The position numbers and the translations under genes were made by a program. Below, in pieces: positions 7,158 to 16,901 of a stretch of 51,629 bases of DNA. Location of the stretch: assembly GCA_958448685.1 (NCBI GenBank), contig CAUDEV010000001.1, forward strand, positions 1 to 51,629, in the 5' to 3' direction. The DNA is from an uncultured Alphaproteobacteria bacterium. Its GTDB lineage: Bacteria; Pseudomonadota; Alphaproteobacteria; RUG11792. A model generated the notes under the pieces. It was not told the origin of the DNA, did not search any database, and saw only the letters and a program-made list of their open reading frames with translations. Numbering within the stretch: the first letter of the stretch is position 1; every line of letters starts with the position of its first letter.

Positions 7158-10100
7158 AACCGGTTCCGAGTGTTCCATACGAAACTTTCTTTCTCGAATA
7201 TCTCTTGGATTTATTATAGGAAGTTCAATAACCCCTGAATATAATTCTTTTGTTTTATCATAGCTTCCTCTCGTTAGATTTGTTGGATATACAATCTTAT
7301 ACATGTTGTCAGATTCTGTTCCATATGTTCCCCCTAAAGAATAATATAATCTTGCAAATGCGGATTTCTGACTTCCTACACTTCCAACACTGCTTCCTCG
7401 AACATTTCCTCCACTTAAAGGCATCAATTCTAAAACTCCATTGTATTTATATCCTATATGTGCTTCCATATCATATACATCATTCTCAAAGGACAAAACA
7501 CCCGAAGCACTTACTGTATCATCCATGAGATAGTTTCCATCTAAAGCAACTGTTACTTTTTGTCCTGTAAGGTGTCCCAGTCCTACTAACTTATTGAAAT
7601 ACACATGCGCTATTCCGTTGTTTGGAACAGTTGTATCGTATACTCCCATATTTCTTGTATCGACAGGGTAATTTTCATCCCATATCTCATACTTAATTAA
7701 ACCTTGAGAGATAGAACTTGTATCTATATTTTTTACAAGGAATTTCTTCCCGTTAATTCCTTCCATTCCGACTACTCCATCTATATAGATATGTGCTAAG
7801 TCAAAAAATGTTTGTGTATATGTAGACTCAGAAATGCTCCTTAGAATCATTCCATCACTCAGCGCTAAAAATACTCTCTCATTTGCAACATAGCAACCAG
7901 ATATTTTCGAACCTATACTAATTGTTTGAAAATTATATTTTTGAGTAGAAGGGTCAAACAACAAAAGCTCTCCATTCTCAGACCAAAGAAGCAATTTGTT
8001 TTGATATATAGCTATTCCTTTCCAATCGCAAACATGATTGTTTTCTAAATATGTCCAGTTGTGAAAATATTCTTTAGGCCTCTCGTAGAACAGTCCTTCA
8101 TTCCCGACAATATAAACTTTGTCATTAAATATTATTCCGTCATTGACATTGCGAGATTCTCCGGGCAGGGTTCCAAGGTTTGTTTCCCCTCCGTCTTTAC
8201 TCCAGCATCCATATAATCCATTTGGTGTAAACCATTGTACCGTTCTATTTTCTGCATCTTCATTCACTAGAATAGCGGCTGTAACGTTATCTCTCGCATC
8301 GTCTTTTGAAACTTCAAAATATGCTGTATCTCGAGTTTCAATCTGAATAACTTTCCCTCCTGCTATAAAATAATAAAAATAAAAAGATCCTTCAACGAAT
8401 TCGTGTATAAATCCTATGTTCTTTTGAAATTTCCCTCCAAAAGGAATGGTTCGTTCCGGACGTTCATCATGTTTAAAACCAAACATACCTGAACTTGTAC
8501 AATATACCCCGGGCGAAAATGCCGATGCATCTAAGAGACATTGTATATCAGAATTTGATTCATATTGTCTTTTCCAAGTCGAAAAGTCTTTTGAAACATT
8601 ATATACAATTTTCCCTTGAGCTATACGATAATAATTACCATTATTACGAACCCCTGTGCAAATACCTGATTGCGGTATATCCTCAGAGTCCGGTATTTCA
8701 CTTAATGCAACAGCTTCTGCTATTGGCACATGCTGTGTTACTATAGCATTTCTTCCATGTTCTATTGTATATTTGTTTTCACTTTTGTATCTGTATATGG
8801 ATCCCCTGGTTTTAAAACTATCTGGAGTATATCCGGGATCTGTCCCATCTGCTCTTTTGATAATTATTCCAAACTCTGTCGTATACATACTAGCATCATT
8901 TGAATATACCTTAAGTGGTATATATTTTTCTTCTGTACTGTCTAAAGAATTTCCATCTTTGTCCTTGATTCCTGTGTCTCGCAAAATAATATTGTCTCCG
9001 TTTTCAAACAATGAACCGTCGCAAAGTAGTATTAACACATTATGATTTTCATTATAAAGAACTCCCGATATCTCTGTTTTGGAAATAGCTAAATTGCAGT
9101 TGTTAATTTTAATAATTTTCACATCTAAAGGCTTTTTCCTAAAAGATAGCCTTTTAATTCCGTCAATACTTTCGCTCTTCTCTATAATTTTTAAATCACA
9201 AAAAGAGACATAGTTTGTGATAGTTCCAGTATAAGATACAACTTGCCAAGTTCTGTCTGCATACAAATCGAATACAGTTTTTTGACTCTCCGTATCCAAC
9301 AATGCCAGTTGTATATACTGAGTGCGAGAGTTTTCATTTTGTTCTATTTGTTCAAATTCCCAATCTTTCACATCATTAATTTGCGGTGGTTGATATTGTG
9401 AGATATCCGCTAAATGATATTCATATTTCCTATCCAAGCCTGCATCTGCATAATGCTGTTGATATTGCTTCTTGTCAAGAGGCTCATATAATTTATCTAT
9501 ATATTCTACAAATCGTACGATTTCCCCATTGATATTTCTCCTTACAACCAAAAACACATAGTCATAGCCACCTATTTGAATTGTTGCTGCAGATTCTGCT
9601 GCGCTATTAACTCCACCTAATTCATGATAGCTCCAGGCCAAAACATTGTTCGATTTCTCATAGGTCATACTCGCAAGTGTGCCATCTTCGCAGACGACCC
9701 AATAGGTTTTAACAGGATATGAACTCCATGTTTGCGATATGCACGTACTATTTAATAACTCATTGGACAACAAACTTAAGTCATAGGTCTTGTATGTACC
9801 TGTTGTTTCATCAATCGCTATCTCATAGACATTCTTTGAAAGCGCATCTGTGAAAACTATAGTCGCATTAATATTCGTAGGTGCAAGTGTACTCGCATGT
9901 ACACTACTGAACTTTTTCAATGACATATTTGTAGAAGTTAACACTTCATCCTGATATGTCCCAGAACCTCCACTGATGTATATGCCTGTTGGGCTTCCAA
10001 CAAATAATTTGTCCTGTCCTATTATCCAATTGATTGTTCCGACATCATTATTCATTCTATATGAAATAGATGAATTTTCGTCAGAGCCCAATGTGAAATC

Positions 10101-10292
10101 GAATATATCATCAAATCTCACACAGCTTCCGTATATCACTAATTCTTTATCTGCCAAGAATAATCTGTTAGAAAGAATACCCGCAGCAATTGGCCATCCT
10201 CTGTTTGTTCCAAATGCCGGAACCGAAAAATGCGGAGTCGCTGGAGCTGGTACCTTGTCTATACTATCAAAAGAACTTACTCTTTCTCCCAT
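7107..10292 (-). CDS. Podovirus tail nozzle protein (T7 gp12-like), N-terminus missing
   Basis: The protein resembles the tail nozzle (tail tubular protein B) that closes the podovirus tail and triggers DNA release. The match begins almost at once with RGWPIAAGILSNRLFLADK, then IYGSCVRFDDIFDF, the NDVGTINWIIGQDKLFVGSPTGIYI beta-propeller strands and the YDLSLLSNELL element; in T7 gp12 the equivalent stretch starts near residue 340. The C-terminal part (residues 960-1061) has the ELYSGVIELPIINPR closing strands. So about 300 N-terminal residues are absent. The apparent ATG 10292 lies inside the last codons of the truncated portal gene and has no good ribosome site. The protein is 1061 residues even without its N-terminus, so the middle carries an insertion relative to T7. 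It is probably not functional. Confidence 0.8.
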   Translation of the reverse strand: MGERVSSFDSIDKVPAPATPHFSVPAFGTNRGWPIAAGILSNRLFLADKELVIYGSCVRFDDIFDFTLGSDENSSISYRMNNDVGTINWIIGQDKLFVGSPTGIYISGGSGTYQDEVLTSTNMSLKKFSSVHASTLAPTNINATIVFTDALSKNVYEIAIDETTGTYKTYDLSLLSNELLNSTCISQTWSSYPVKTYWVVCEDGTLASMTYEKSNNVLAWSYHELGGVNSAAESAATIQIGGYDYVFLVVRRNINGEIVRFVEYIDKLYEPLDKKQYQQHYADAGLDRKYEYHLADISQYQPPQINDVKDWEFEQIEQNENSRTQYIQLALLDTESQKTVFDLYADRTWQVVSYTGTITNYVSFCDLKIIEKSESIDGIKRLSFRKKPLDVKIIKINNCNLAISKTEISGVLYNENHNVLILLCDGSLFENGDNIILRDTGIKDKDGNSLDSTEEKYIPLKVYSNDASMYTTEFGIIIKRADGTDPGYTPDSFKTRGSIYRYKSENKYTIEHGRNAIVTQHVPIAEAVALSEIPDSEDIPQSGICTGVRNNGNYYRIAQGKIVYNVSKDFSTWKRQYESNSDIQCLLDASAFSPGVYCTSSGMFGFKHDERPERTIPFGGKFQKNIGFIHEFVEGSFYFYYFIAGGKVIQIETRDTAYFEVSKDDARDNVTAAILVNEDAENRTVQWFTPNGLYGCWSKDGGETNLGTLPGESRNVNDGIIFNDKVYIVGNEGLFYERPKEYFHNWTYLENNHVCDWKGIAIYQNKLLLWSENGELLLFDPSTQKYNFQTISIGSKISGCYVANERVFLALSDGMILRSISESTYTQTFFDLAHIYIDGVVGMEGINGKKFLVKNIDTSSISQGLIKYEIWDENYPVDTRNMGVYDTTVPNNGIAHVYFNKLVGLGHLTGQKVTVALDGNYLMDDTVSASGVLSFENDVYDMEAHIGYKYNGVLELMPLSGGNVRGSSVGSVGSQKSAFARLYYSLGGTYGTESDNMYKIVYPTNLTRGSYDKTKELYSGVIELPIINPRDIRERKFRMEHSEPVSFNVLSITQDAEISDA

Positions 10293-10959
10293 GTAACTGT
10301 CGCATTTGCTCTGCTCCTATATTTTCTCCCCATAGACTATAGGCTTGTTCCGCGGTTAATGAATATTTCCTCGCGATATATTCTATTTGATCGTATGCCC
10401 CTGTATCTATGAATATGTCATTCAAACTTATGCAGTTGAAATATATATCTCCGGTGTCATTCCTTATGCTTACGTGTCTACATGCTGTCCCCAGTGTGAA
10501 CCAATCCCTGTGGAACATAAAAGAGGAGGGGTAAAAATTACTCTTCGGGTCATTGAATAAATCATATAAACAATTTTCACATTCTTGTAACCAACTCTCC
10601 ACTATAGGATTATCCGCAAAACTTACTTGCTGTCCGTCTATTAACATTGTTGGACTTTTCCTGAATGCTAATCCTATCCACTTCACCATTGGGTCTGTTA
10701 TTTGACTATGCAACATTGAGATTGCTTTCGTAATTTTCCCTGTGATTGCAGAACAATGATTTCCTATCTTTTCCGTTGAAGTTCCTTTCGTGATATCAGA
10801 TTTGGAACTATAGTCCCTCATATTTGGGTATGTCATATCCTGAATCTTCTGCCATTTCTGTTTCCATGGCTGTTTCTTTCCCTCCATATCCGAAAATCTC
10901 TTTAAGAGCCTTTGTACATCTAGAAAATTTCCGTATACGTTTTGCACTAAATCGTTCAT
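10267..10959 (-). CDS. Portal (head-tail connector) protein, C-terminal half missing
   Basis: This is the N-terminal half of a podovirus portal (Head-tail_con family). Recognisable parts are the early helix RLLKRFSDMEGKKQPWKQKWQ, KIGNHCSAITGKITKAISMLHSQITDP near residues 68-95, the WLQECENCLYDLF helix and the SFMFHRDWFTLGTACRHV segment. Intact portals of this family have roughly 500-550 residues; this one stops after 230. Its last codons overlap the start of the nozzle frame, so the portal C-terminus, scaffold, major capsid, tail tube and nozzle N-terminus have apparently been removed in one deletion. It starts 3 nt after the preceding gene's stop with GAGGAAA as ribosome site. Confidence 0.8.
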   Translation of the reverse strand: MNDLVQNVYGNFLDVQRLLKRFSDMEGKKQPWKQKWQKIQDMTYPNMRDYSSKSDITKGTSTEKIGNHCSAITGKITKAISMLHSQITDPMVKWIGLAFRKSPTMLIDGQQVSFADNPIVESWLQECENCLYDLFNDPKSNFYPSSFMFHRDWFTLGTACRHVSIRNDTGDIYFNCISLNDIFIDTGAYDQIEYIARKYSLTAEQAYSLWGENIGAEQMRQLHGRKSKFF

Positions 10960-10962
10960 ATA

Positions 10963-12315
10963 CTATTTCCTCGCTTTCTTCTTGTTAGATGGAGACAAAG
11001 CATCTAAAAACAAATCAGGGACATCTGAATTTTCAGTCCCGGTATTAAGATAACGGAACCAACCATTTGGTCCATAAGAAATGCGACTCTTCACATATCT
11101 TCCTCCACTGTTTGCAAATACTCTTGCTCCTTTGCTTTGTCCATCTTTTCCAAATCCTACAAAATGCAAATTAGCTCCTCGTCCCGCTTCATATATCGCT
11201 ATCCTTCGTCTCAGATTAGATTGCAATACTTCCGCTTCTTGCTTTCGTTTCGATTCCTCTAACTTCCTTGCAGATATTTGGCTTTCATAGTCTGCTTTCT
11301 GCTTAGCAATCTCTAACCTGACTCCTGATAATTCTTTTGCTTGTCGTTCAAAATTTTCCGAAAATTGTGCTAATCTTGCTTCATAATCCTTAGACCTTCT
11401 TACATGCTCCTCTTCTCTTTGCGCTAATTCTGTTTGATGAGCACGTGTTAAATCTGTCCTTATATTACCCGCTTGTCTCTCGAAATCATTCAAAAGTTGT
11501 CTTCTTGTTGTTTCTGATTCTGCTTTTTGGTCTGCTAGTGCTCTATTGAACTCTTCTGTTTTAAACTTTAGTGCTTCTTCATATGATGCTTTAGCTGCTG
11601 CAGCTTGCGCCTGTTTCCTCAGCTCTTCTTGTCTCTTCGCCTCGGCTTCTGCAGCGGCCTTTCGCGCTTGTTCCGCTTGGTAGGCATTAATTCCTGCTAC
11701 TCCTGCGCTGATTTGGTTATACCATTCTTTACTTTCTTTTTGATATCGTACATGTTGTCTAATATTTTCCTACCAATTCCTGGATGAATGTCCATCTCCT
11801 TTTATTTTTCTCCTATACTGCAAGTCAATAGGAATAGCAAAAGCATATTTCCTATTTGGAGTATCTTTATATCGGTTAATTTCCTCTGGATAATACATAT
11901 GTAATGGATATTCCTGCTTTAAAGTTCCTGATTCGTATGCTAGCCCTCCAATAATTTTATCTGGGACATCTCCTATAAAACCACGCTCTCCATTAGGTAT
12001 CTGAAGAGCTGAAAGATTAGTATTAATCACTTTTTGATATTTAGCTCTACTAGTAGCTGAACTCATATTCATCATATGCATAAATTCTCTATTTCTCATA
12101 AAGTTTTCTCGCATTAGATTTCTTTTTACCTGCTCAACAAAATACGATTCTTCCAGTGTTAAAGGTACGGACGTTTGTTTTAGTCTATCTAATAAAGGCT
12201 TATAGTTTATATTCGCAATTCCACCATATAACTGCATAACATATGGTCTATCTTTCTTTAGTTTCTCATACTCTAATGCACTTAATCCTTCTGCAAACGG
12301 TACTCCTTTAGGCAT
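10963..12315 (-). pseudogene. Unknown 450-codon virion-operon gene interrupted by an amber codon
   Basis: The first 181 codons (starting MPKGVPFAEG behind GGAG) end at TAG 11770-11772. The same frame then stays open for another 268 codons to 10963 with no ATG near the break. The first part has a helical, Met- and Arg-rich region. The second begins ENIRQHVRYQKE, passes through a long Ala/Glu/Arg coiled coil and ends in a beta-rich domain with GGRYVKSRISYGPNGWFRYL. Gln would fit at the TAG. It lies between the tail fibre and the portal, where a minor virion or assembly protein would be expected, but I do not recognise a family. Readthrough is possible though unproven. Confidence 0.65.
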
Positions 12316-12328
12316 AATTACACTCCTT

Positions 12329-13753
12329 TCAACTTATCTTCTGTAATATTCTTGTTAATACGTTTTCAATGCTCCCTATTGCTACCGCTCCTCTATAATT
12401 ATTTCCGGATACTGCAACATACTTATTCTCTCCATAGCACACGCTATACCAATCTGAAGAACTTGGTAGTGTAATTGTCTTCCAGTTAACTCCATCATAG
12501 CTATATGCTGCTGTACTTGTATCGTAGCGTATTGCTACAAACTTCCCACCTCCATAGCATATACTCCTCCAATAACCGGAACTTGGTATGTAGTACCAAT
12601 CCAATTAATTCCGTCACTACTGTATGCTGCTGTATTTGTATCCCATGTCGCTGCCACAAACTTCCCTCCTCCATAGCACACACCTCCAATTTGCAGAAAC
12701 AGGCAGTGTACTTTCTGTCCAATTGATTCCATCATAGCTATACGCAGTTTTATTTGTGTTATAGCCTAATGCTATAAATTTATTCCCATCATAAAATACA
12801 TAATAGCTATACATGGAATTCGGAAATGTAAAAAATGACCAATTTTCCACATCCGGAAAATCAGAGTACGGCCATCCAGAATTAGAAAAATTTACAACCT
12901 TATCTAGGGCTTGGCGACATTTTCCTTCCACATTTATTATATTTTCTAAAGATTTCTGAGAATTCGTAAAACTATTTTGAGCAATAATTTTTGCATCAAT
13001 TGCATTGGTTTTTGCATCATCTGCTATGCTTTTCGCTTCATTAATCCCTGTTTGGTCCACAGAAATCTTCCCTTCCTCCGCTAAAATAAAACCTTCCCCA
13101 ACCTTTATAATCCCAGACCTTGCCTCTCCCGCATATGGTACTTCTATCTTTCCAACATCATTCACTTCTAATGTGCTTCCTACCATTATCGTTCCAAGAG
13201 ATGTCTTCGTCGCCGGATATATTACCCCTCCTTCTACTCTGTCATATATCCTCGGTAATCCATCTTCCCCAAACCCTAAAATTTTGTTTACTCTTTCCTC
13301 CTTACTCGGTAATTCATAGGATTCGCTATTCTCTAATTTTTCATCACTCGGTGCCCTCAACGTATAGTTCTTAAAATTCATGTCCTGTACAAGGCTCGTC
13401 AATTTGTCCAGTGCATACTCCGTAGTCGATGAATACAATGTGTCACTCGTAAAATTCACATCCTGGTCGTTCTCTATTTTCCGTTCAATAGTTATGCTCT
13501 CTACCTCTTCTATATCTTTAAGTATGACTATCCTGCCATAAATGTTGTTTTTCCCATCTGTTAACTCTAAGGAGTAATCCGTATCCATTATTAAATCTTT
13601 TTTTGCAGATTCGATATTTCTATACCAAACAGAAACATATTTTTCGTTGTTTAAAAACGGAAATGTTATACTAAAAAACACTCCGGAAAGAAGATTCCTC
13701 GCAGGAATAATATATTTTACACTCGCTATTGAATTCCTCGCACTGATTGTCAT
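12329..13753 (-). pseudogene. Tail fibre with repeat region, two frameshifts
   Basis: The N-terminal part (from ATG 13753) resembles the T7 gp17-type fibre base: SGVFFSITFPFLNNEKYVSV, the DTDYSLEL and ESITIERK strands, then a coiled-coil stalk (NEAKSIADDAKTNAIDAKII). The C-terminus has four copies of a roughly 39-residue repeat of the form W-x-x-hydrophobic-C-Y-G-x-G-K-F-V-A, then T-A-A-Y-S-x-D-G-x-x-W. Between repeats 1 and 2 (near 12683) the frame shifts, as if two bases were lost. Between repeats 2 and 3 (near 12587) it shifts again. Read through both shifts, the product would be about 474 residues ending ILQKIS. Such repeats form propeller-like blades in phage receptor-binding proteins. 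The gene is probably inactive unless the frame is restored. Confidence 0.75.
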
Positions 13754-16700
13754 CTCTTCGCTCTCCTTTCTCCAGATACTCCTTCTGCTAATCTTTTTTT
13801 TGCTTCTTTTGTATATGGAAGATTTCCAACCACTGGAATCGCTGACAATGCTTTATTTGCCTGTTTATACGTCAAATCCCCGTTATAAAGACTAAAAATC
13901 CCTCCTATCAAGCTGCAAATATAATCTCCATATTTTAAAAGTGGTATATTGTTCTTGATTACTCGTCCTGAATCCCTATATTTTACCGCATTTGCTATCC
14001 CTTCAAAACTTCCCGCATGTATTCCGATAGTCCCTGCTATATCGTCTAATCCTCGACTAAATACATTTTTTTTCGAACCGTTCTCTCTCTTCTTCATCTG
14101 ATAAATCATATGGCTCACCATTTGCAATCCCTCGAATAGACTCACTTATCGCTTGCATCATGGTTACACTCAAAACGGATGATGCAATAAGCCCCTTTTT
14201 TATATTCCCTTTCAATATAGGGTATAAATAGTTCGAACTATTCGCAAATGACCATGATTTCAATGCAAAAAACAACTTTCCTAATTCGTTATATGCAATG
14301 CTTGGCACATCTGCTAATGTCGGTTTGTTCATCACTCTGTTCACATTTTTGTATACGAGTTCTTCTATCTCTTCTGAAAATTCTTTCTTCTGTATCATCT
14401 CAGCAATGGATTTTGCATACTTTGGATTTTTCTGTAAATCCTTCAATACAATCCATGCCATCGTTCTCCTTAATGTCTCATCTAACCACCTAGAACCAGA
14501 AAGTTGATATGTTAGATTCGATAGCTTCCTTGTAGCAAAGGCGCTTCTTTCTCCTATTGTCGCCTTTGATGGACCATAGAACAATTCTCCGTTCCTCGTA
14601 GGTAAAATCCTCAATTGCGCATTAATTCTTGTTTCTTCAAATCCCAAAACTAAAGAATCCAGTATTTGCCTTCTCTCACTTTCAGGCAATTTCAAAATAC
14701 CTCTTAATCCATTGTTGATTGAATCTACCAATCCTCCCCCAACGTTTCTTAAAACTTTTCCAAGCCCACATCTTAAAATCATTCCTTTGATGTCGCTTAA
14801 TGAGTTAAGTCCAGCTACTCCTAAAAATGCTGAATACATGCAATTTGTAGCACTTTCTATCGCTTCCTGCGCTTTCTTGCTTTCGAGTAGATTCTCTCTT
14901 GTGATATACCTGTTCCTGATTATTGTTTCTGTTTGTTCTAACAGTTTTCTCGTTTGCTCTTGTTCATGAAGAAGCTTTTCTTTTTCTTCCCCACGAAGTG
15001 CTGCGGCCTTTTCCTCGTAATCGCTCATGATATCTTTTGTTAAGCTCTCCCAGTCCTTATATCTCGCATCATGTATACTCTTTTCAAACTCTAACTCTGC
15101 TTTTTCTCTCCTTAGAAAATCATACAATTCTGCTAATGGATCTTTCGAATAGAACTTGTATAATGCTCTATCATCCACTCGAATAGTCCTTCTTTCTGGG
15201 CTGCTCTTTCCTTTTCCCGATCCACGATAACTAGTTAAATGATATATCTGCTTGTTCACCGCTTTTTAGATCACTGCTTGCGGCATATTCCTTCAAAGCT
15301 TCCGGCGTAATTGCATCTCCAAGTTCACGAGCTCTAGTATTAATCAATCCTTGCTTCGCTAGTTCTCGTAATTCTTCTTCATTTTCTATGATTGCTTTTT
15401 TGTTCCATGTTCTTGGTACGTATCTCGGCTTGCTTCCTTGTATTCCGCTCTTTTGCCTCTCAATTATTTTTTCTATCGAAAAATTCTTTCCTGTTTCTTC
15501 ATATGGCAAAAAGCTCTCTTCCAGCTCTAAGGTTTCTCCTGTCACTTCTTTCCTTAATTTTGAAAGATCTTCTAGTTTCTTTTCCAGCCTACCAACTATT
15601 CCTGAAATCTTTTCTCTATGCGGTAGGTCCGCTGGCAAAACTTCCTCTCCTCCATAAAAGGCTCTTGCGAACCATTCTCTTGAAGTCGTCCCATCATATG
15701 CCTTCACGTCTTTGTTAATTTCATTTAATGTTTTGAGCGAATTTTTGAACTCTAAGGCGTTCTTCTCGTTGTATATGTTAACTCTAAATTCTAGTGGTCT
15801 TAATTCTGCCCCAGGTACCCATTCATCATTCAATACAAATAACTCTCTTGTTAGATTACTTGTTTTCTCATTTTTCGAAAACAACATCATGTATGGATGT
15901 GTCTTGGTTAATGGTGATTTAGTTGCAAGAACTTCAACCGTTTTGGCCCCTATGCCACCTTGCAAAAGAATGTTTTTCCATTCGTTTTCCATTTCATCCA
16001 GGACCAATTTCTTTCCATCTGCTGCGGATGCTCTTGCCATCACATCATTTGCAATCCTATTAATGATAGCTTTTCCTCCATGTACAGCCCCTACAAATAC
16101 TCCACCAGTAAGCGCATATACTCCAGCTCTTGCTATTGCCTCTTGCCCACTGATATCATATCCCGCCGCATACTCAGCTCTTCCTAGCGCTGCTCCAACT
16201 CCTGATGCCTTCACTATATCTTTCAAGACTTCTGATCCCAAAGGTGATAGTATCTTGTTGATTCCATCTGTCAGAGTCATTCCTTTCGCAATCTTGGTAG
16301 CTCCGCCTATTGCTCCAGCAGCTTTCCCCACTACTGGAAACATTGCAAATTCTAGCATTTCCGGCACTGTGCGAAATATACCGTCATTTTCATTTAGTAG
16401 TTGAATGTCTTCTCTTTCTCTCTCTACACCTTCTTTAATATATTCATATTCTCTGAGACTTGTCACTCCATCATATAGCTCTCTGTCATATTCAGAAATT
16501 CCATCTTCTTTCATTTTAGTTTCTAAATCAAATGGTTCATTATCTTCTTTCTCAAAAATTCCTGAAATCCAATATTTCGCTTTCCTTGCTCCAGCATATA
16601 TCCAGTTAGTTAATGGAGATTCCGTCCTAAAATATGCACCTGTAGCTTCTCCTGTTTTCTCATATGTGTTCGCGTATTCTTCCGCTTCTTCTTCACTCTC

Positions 16701-16901
16701 AGGAGCAATGAATCTTCCAATATCCTCGTATCCTATACTATTTCTAGTCTGTCGTTTCGCCCATTCTGTATCTAGATTATTTTCTGATAATGATAATTTC
16801 TCTTTTTCAAGTTTCAGTCTTTCTGATTCTTCTCTTTCCTCTTCTTCCTCCAAATCAAGGAGCTCTAATTCTTCATCAAGGGTCAGTCCGTTATTTTCCA
16901 T
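13750..16901 (-). pseudogene. Internal virion protein (T7 gp16 position), split into three frames
   Basis: Three overlapping frames read as one gene of about 1,050 codons: 16901-15231, 15259-14057 and 14145-13750. The first junction (15231-15259) has only a GTG with a poor ribosome site as an alternative start. The second is an A8 run on the coding strand (14066-14073): dropping one A joins FEK to NVFSRGLDD. The protein has an acidic Glu-rich N-terminus, Gly/Ala-rich hydrophobic segments (FPVVGKAAGAIGGATKIAKG near residue 190; GVYALTGGVFVGAVHGG) and long helical regions. Its position just after the gp15-like gene and just before the tail fibre is where T7 keeps gp16, the DNA-ejection protein. 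I see no lytic transglycosylase motif, so homology is by order and size only. Its start overlaps the gp15-like stop. Confidence 0.6.

Noticed and set aside
10267..10959. A deliberately short, functional portal protein
   Set aside because: The sequence stops in the middle of the family's conserved region and overlaps a nozzle that also lacks its N-terminus, which is best explained by one deletion.
15712..16404. A 230-codon open frame on the plus strand
   Set aside because: It is antisense to the gp16-like gene, has no ribosome site and an unlikely Ser/Pro-rich composition; it is a shadow of the real frame. Other long plus-strand frames in 11,000-20,300 are rejected for the same reason.
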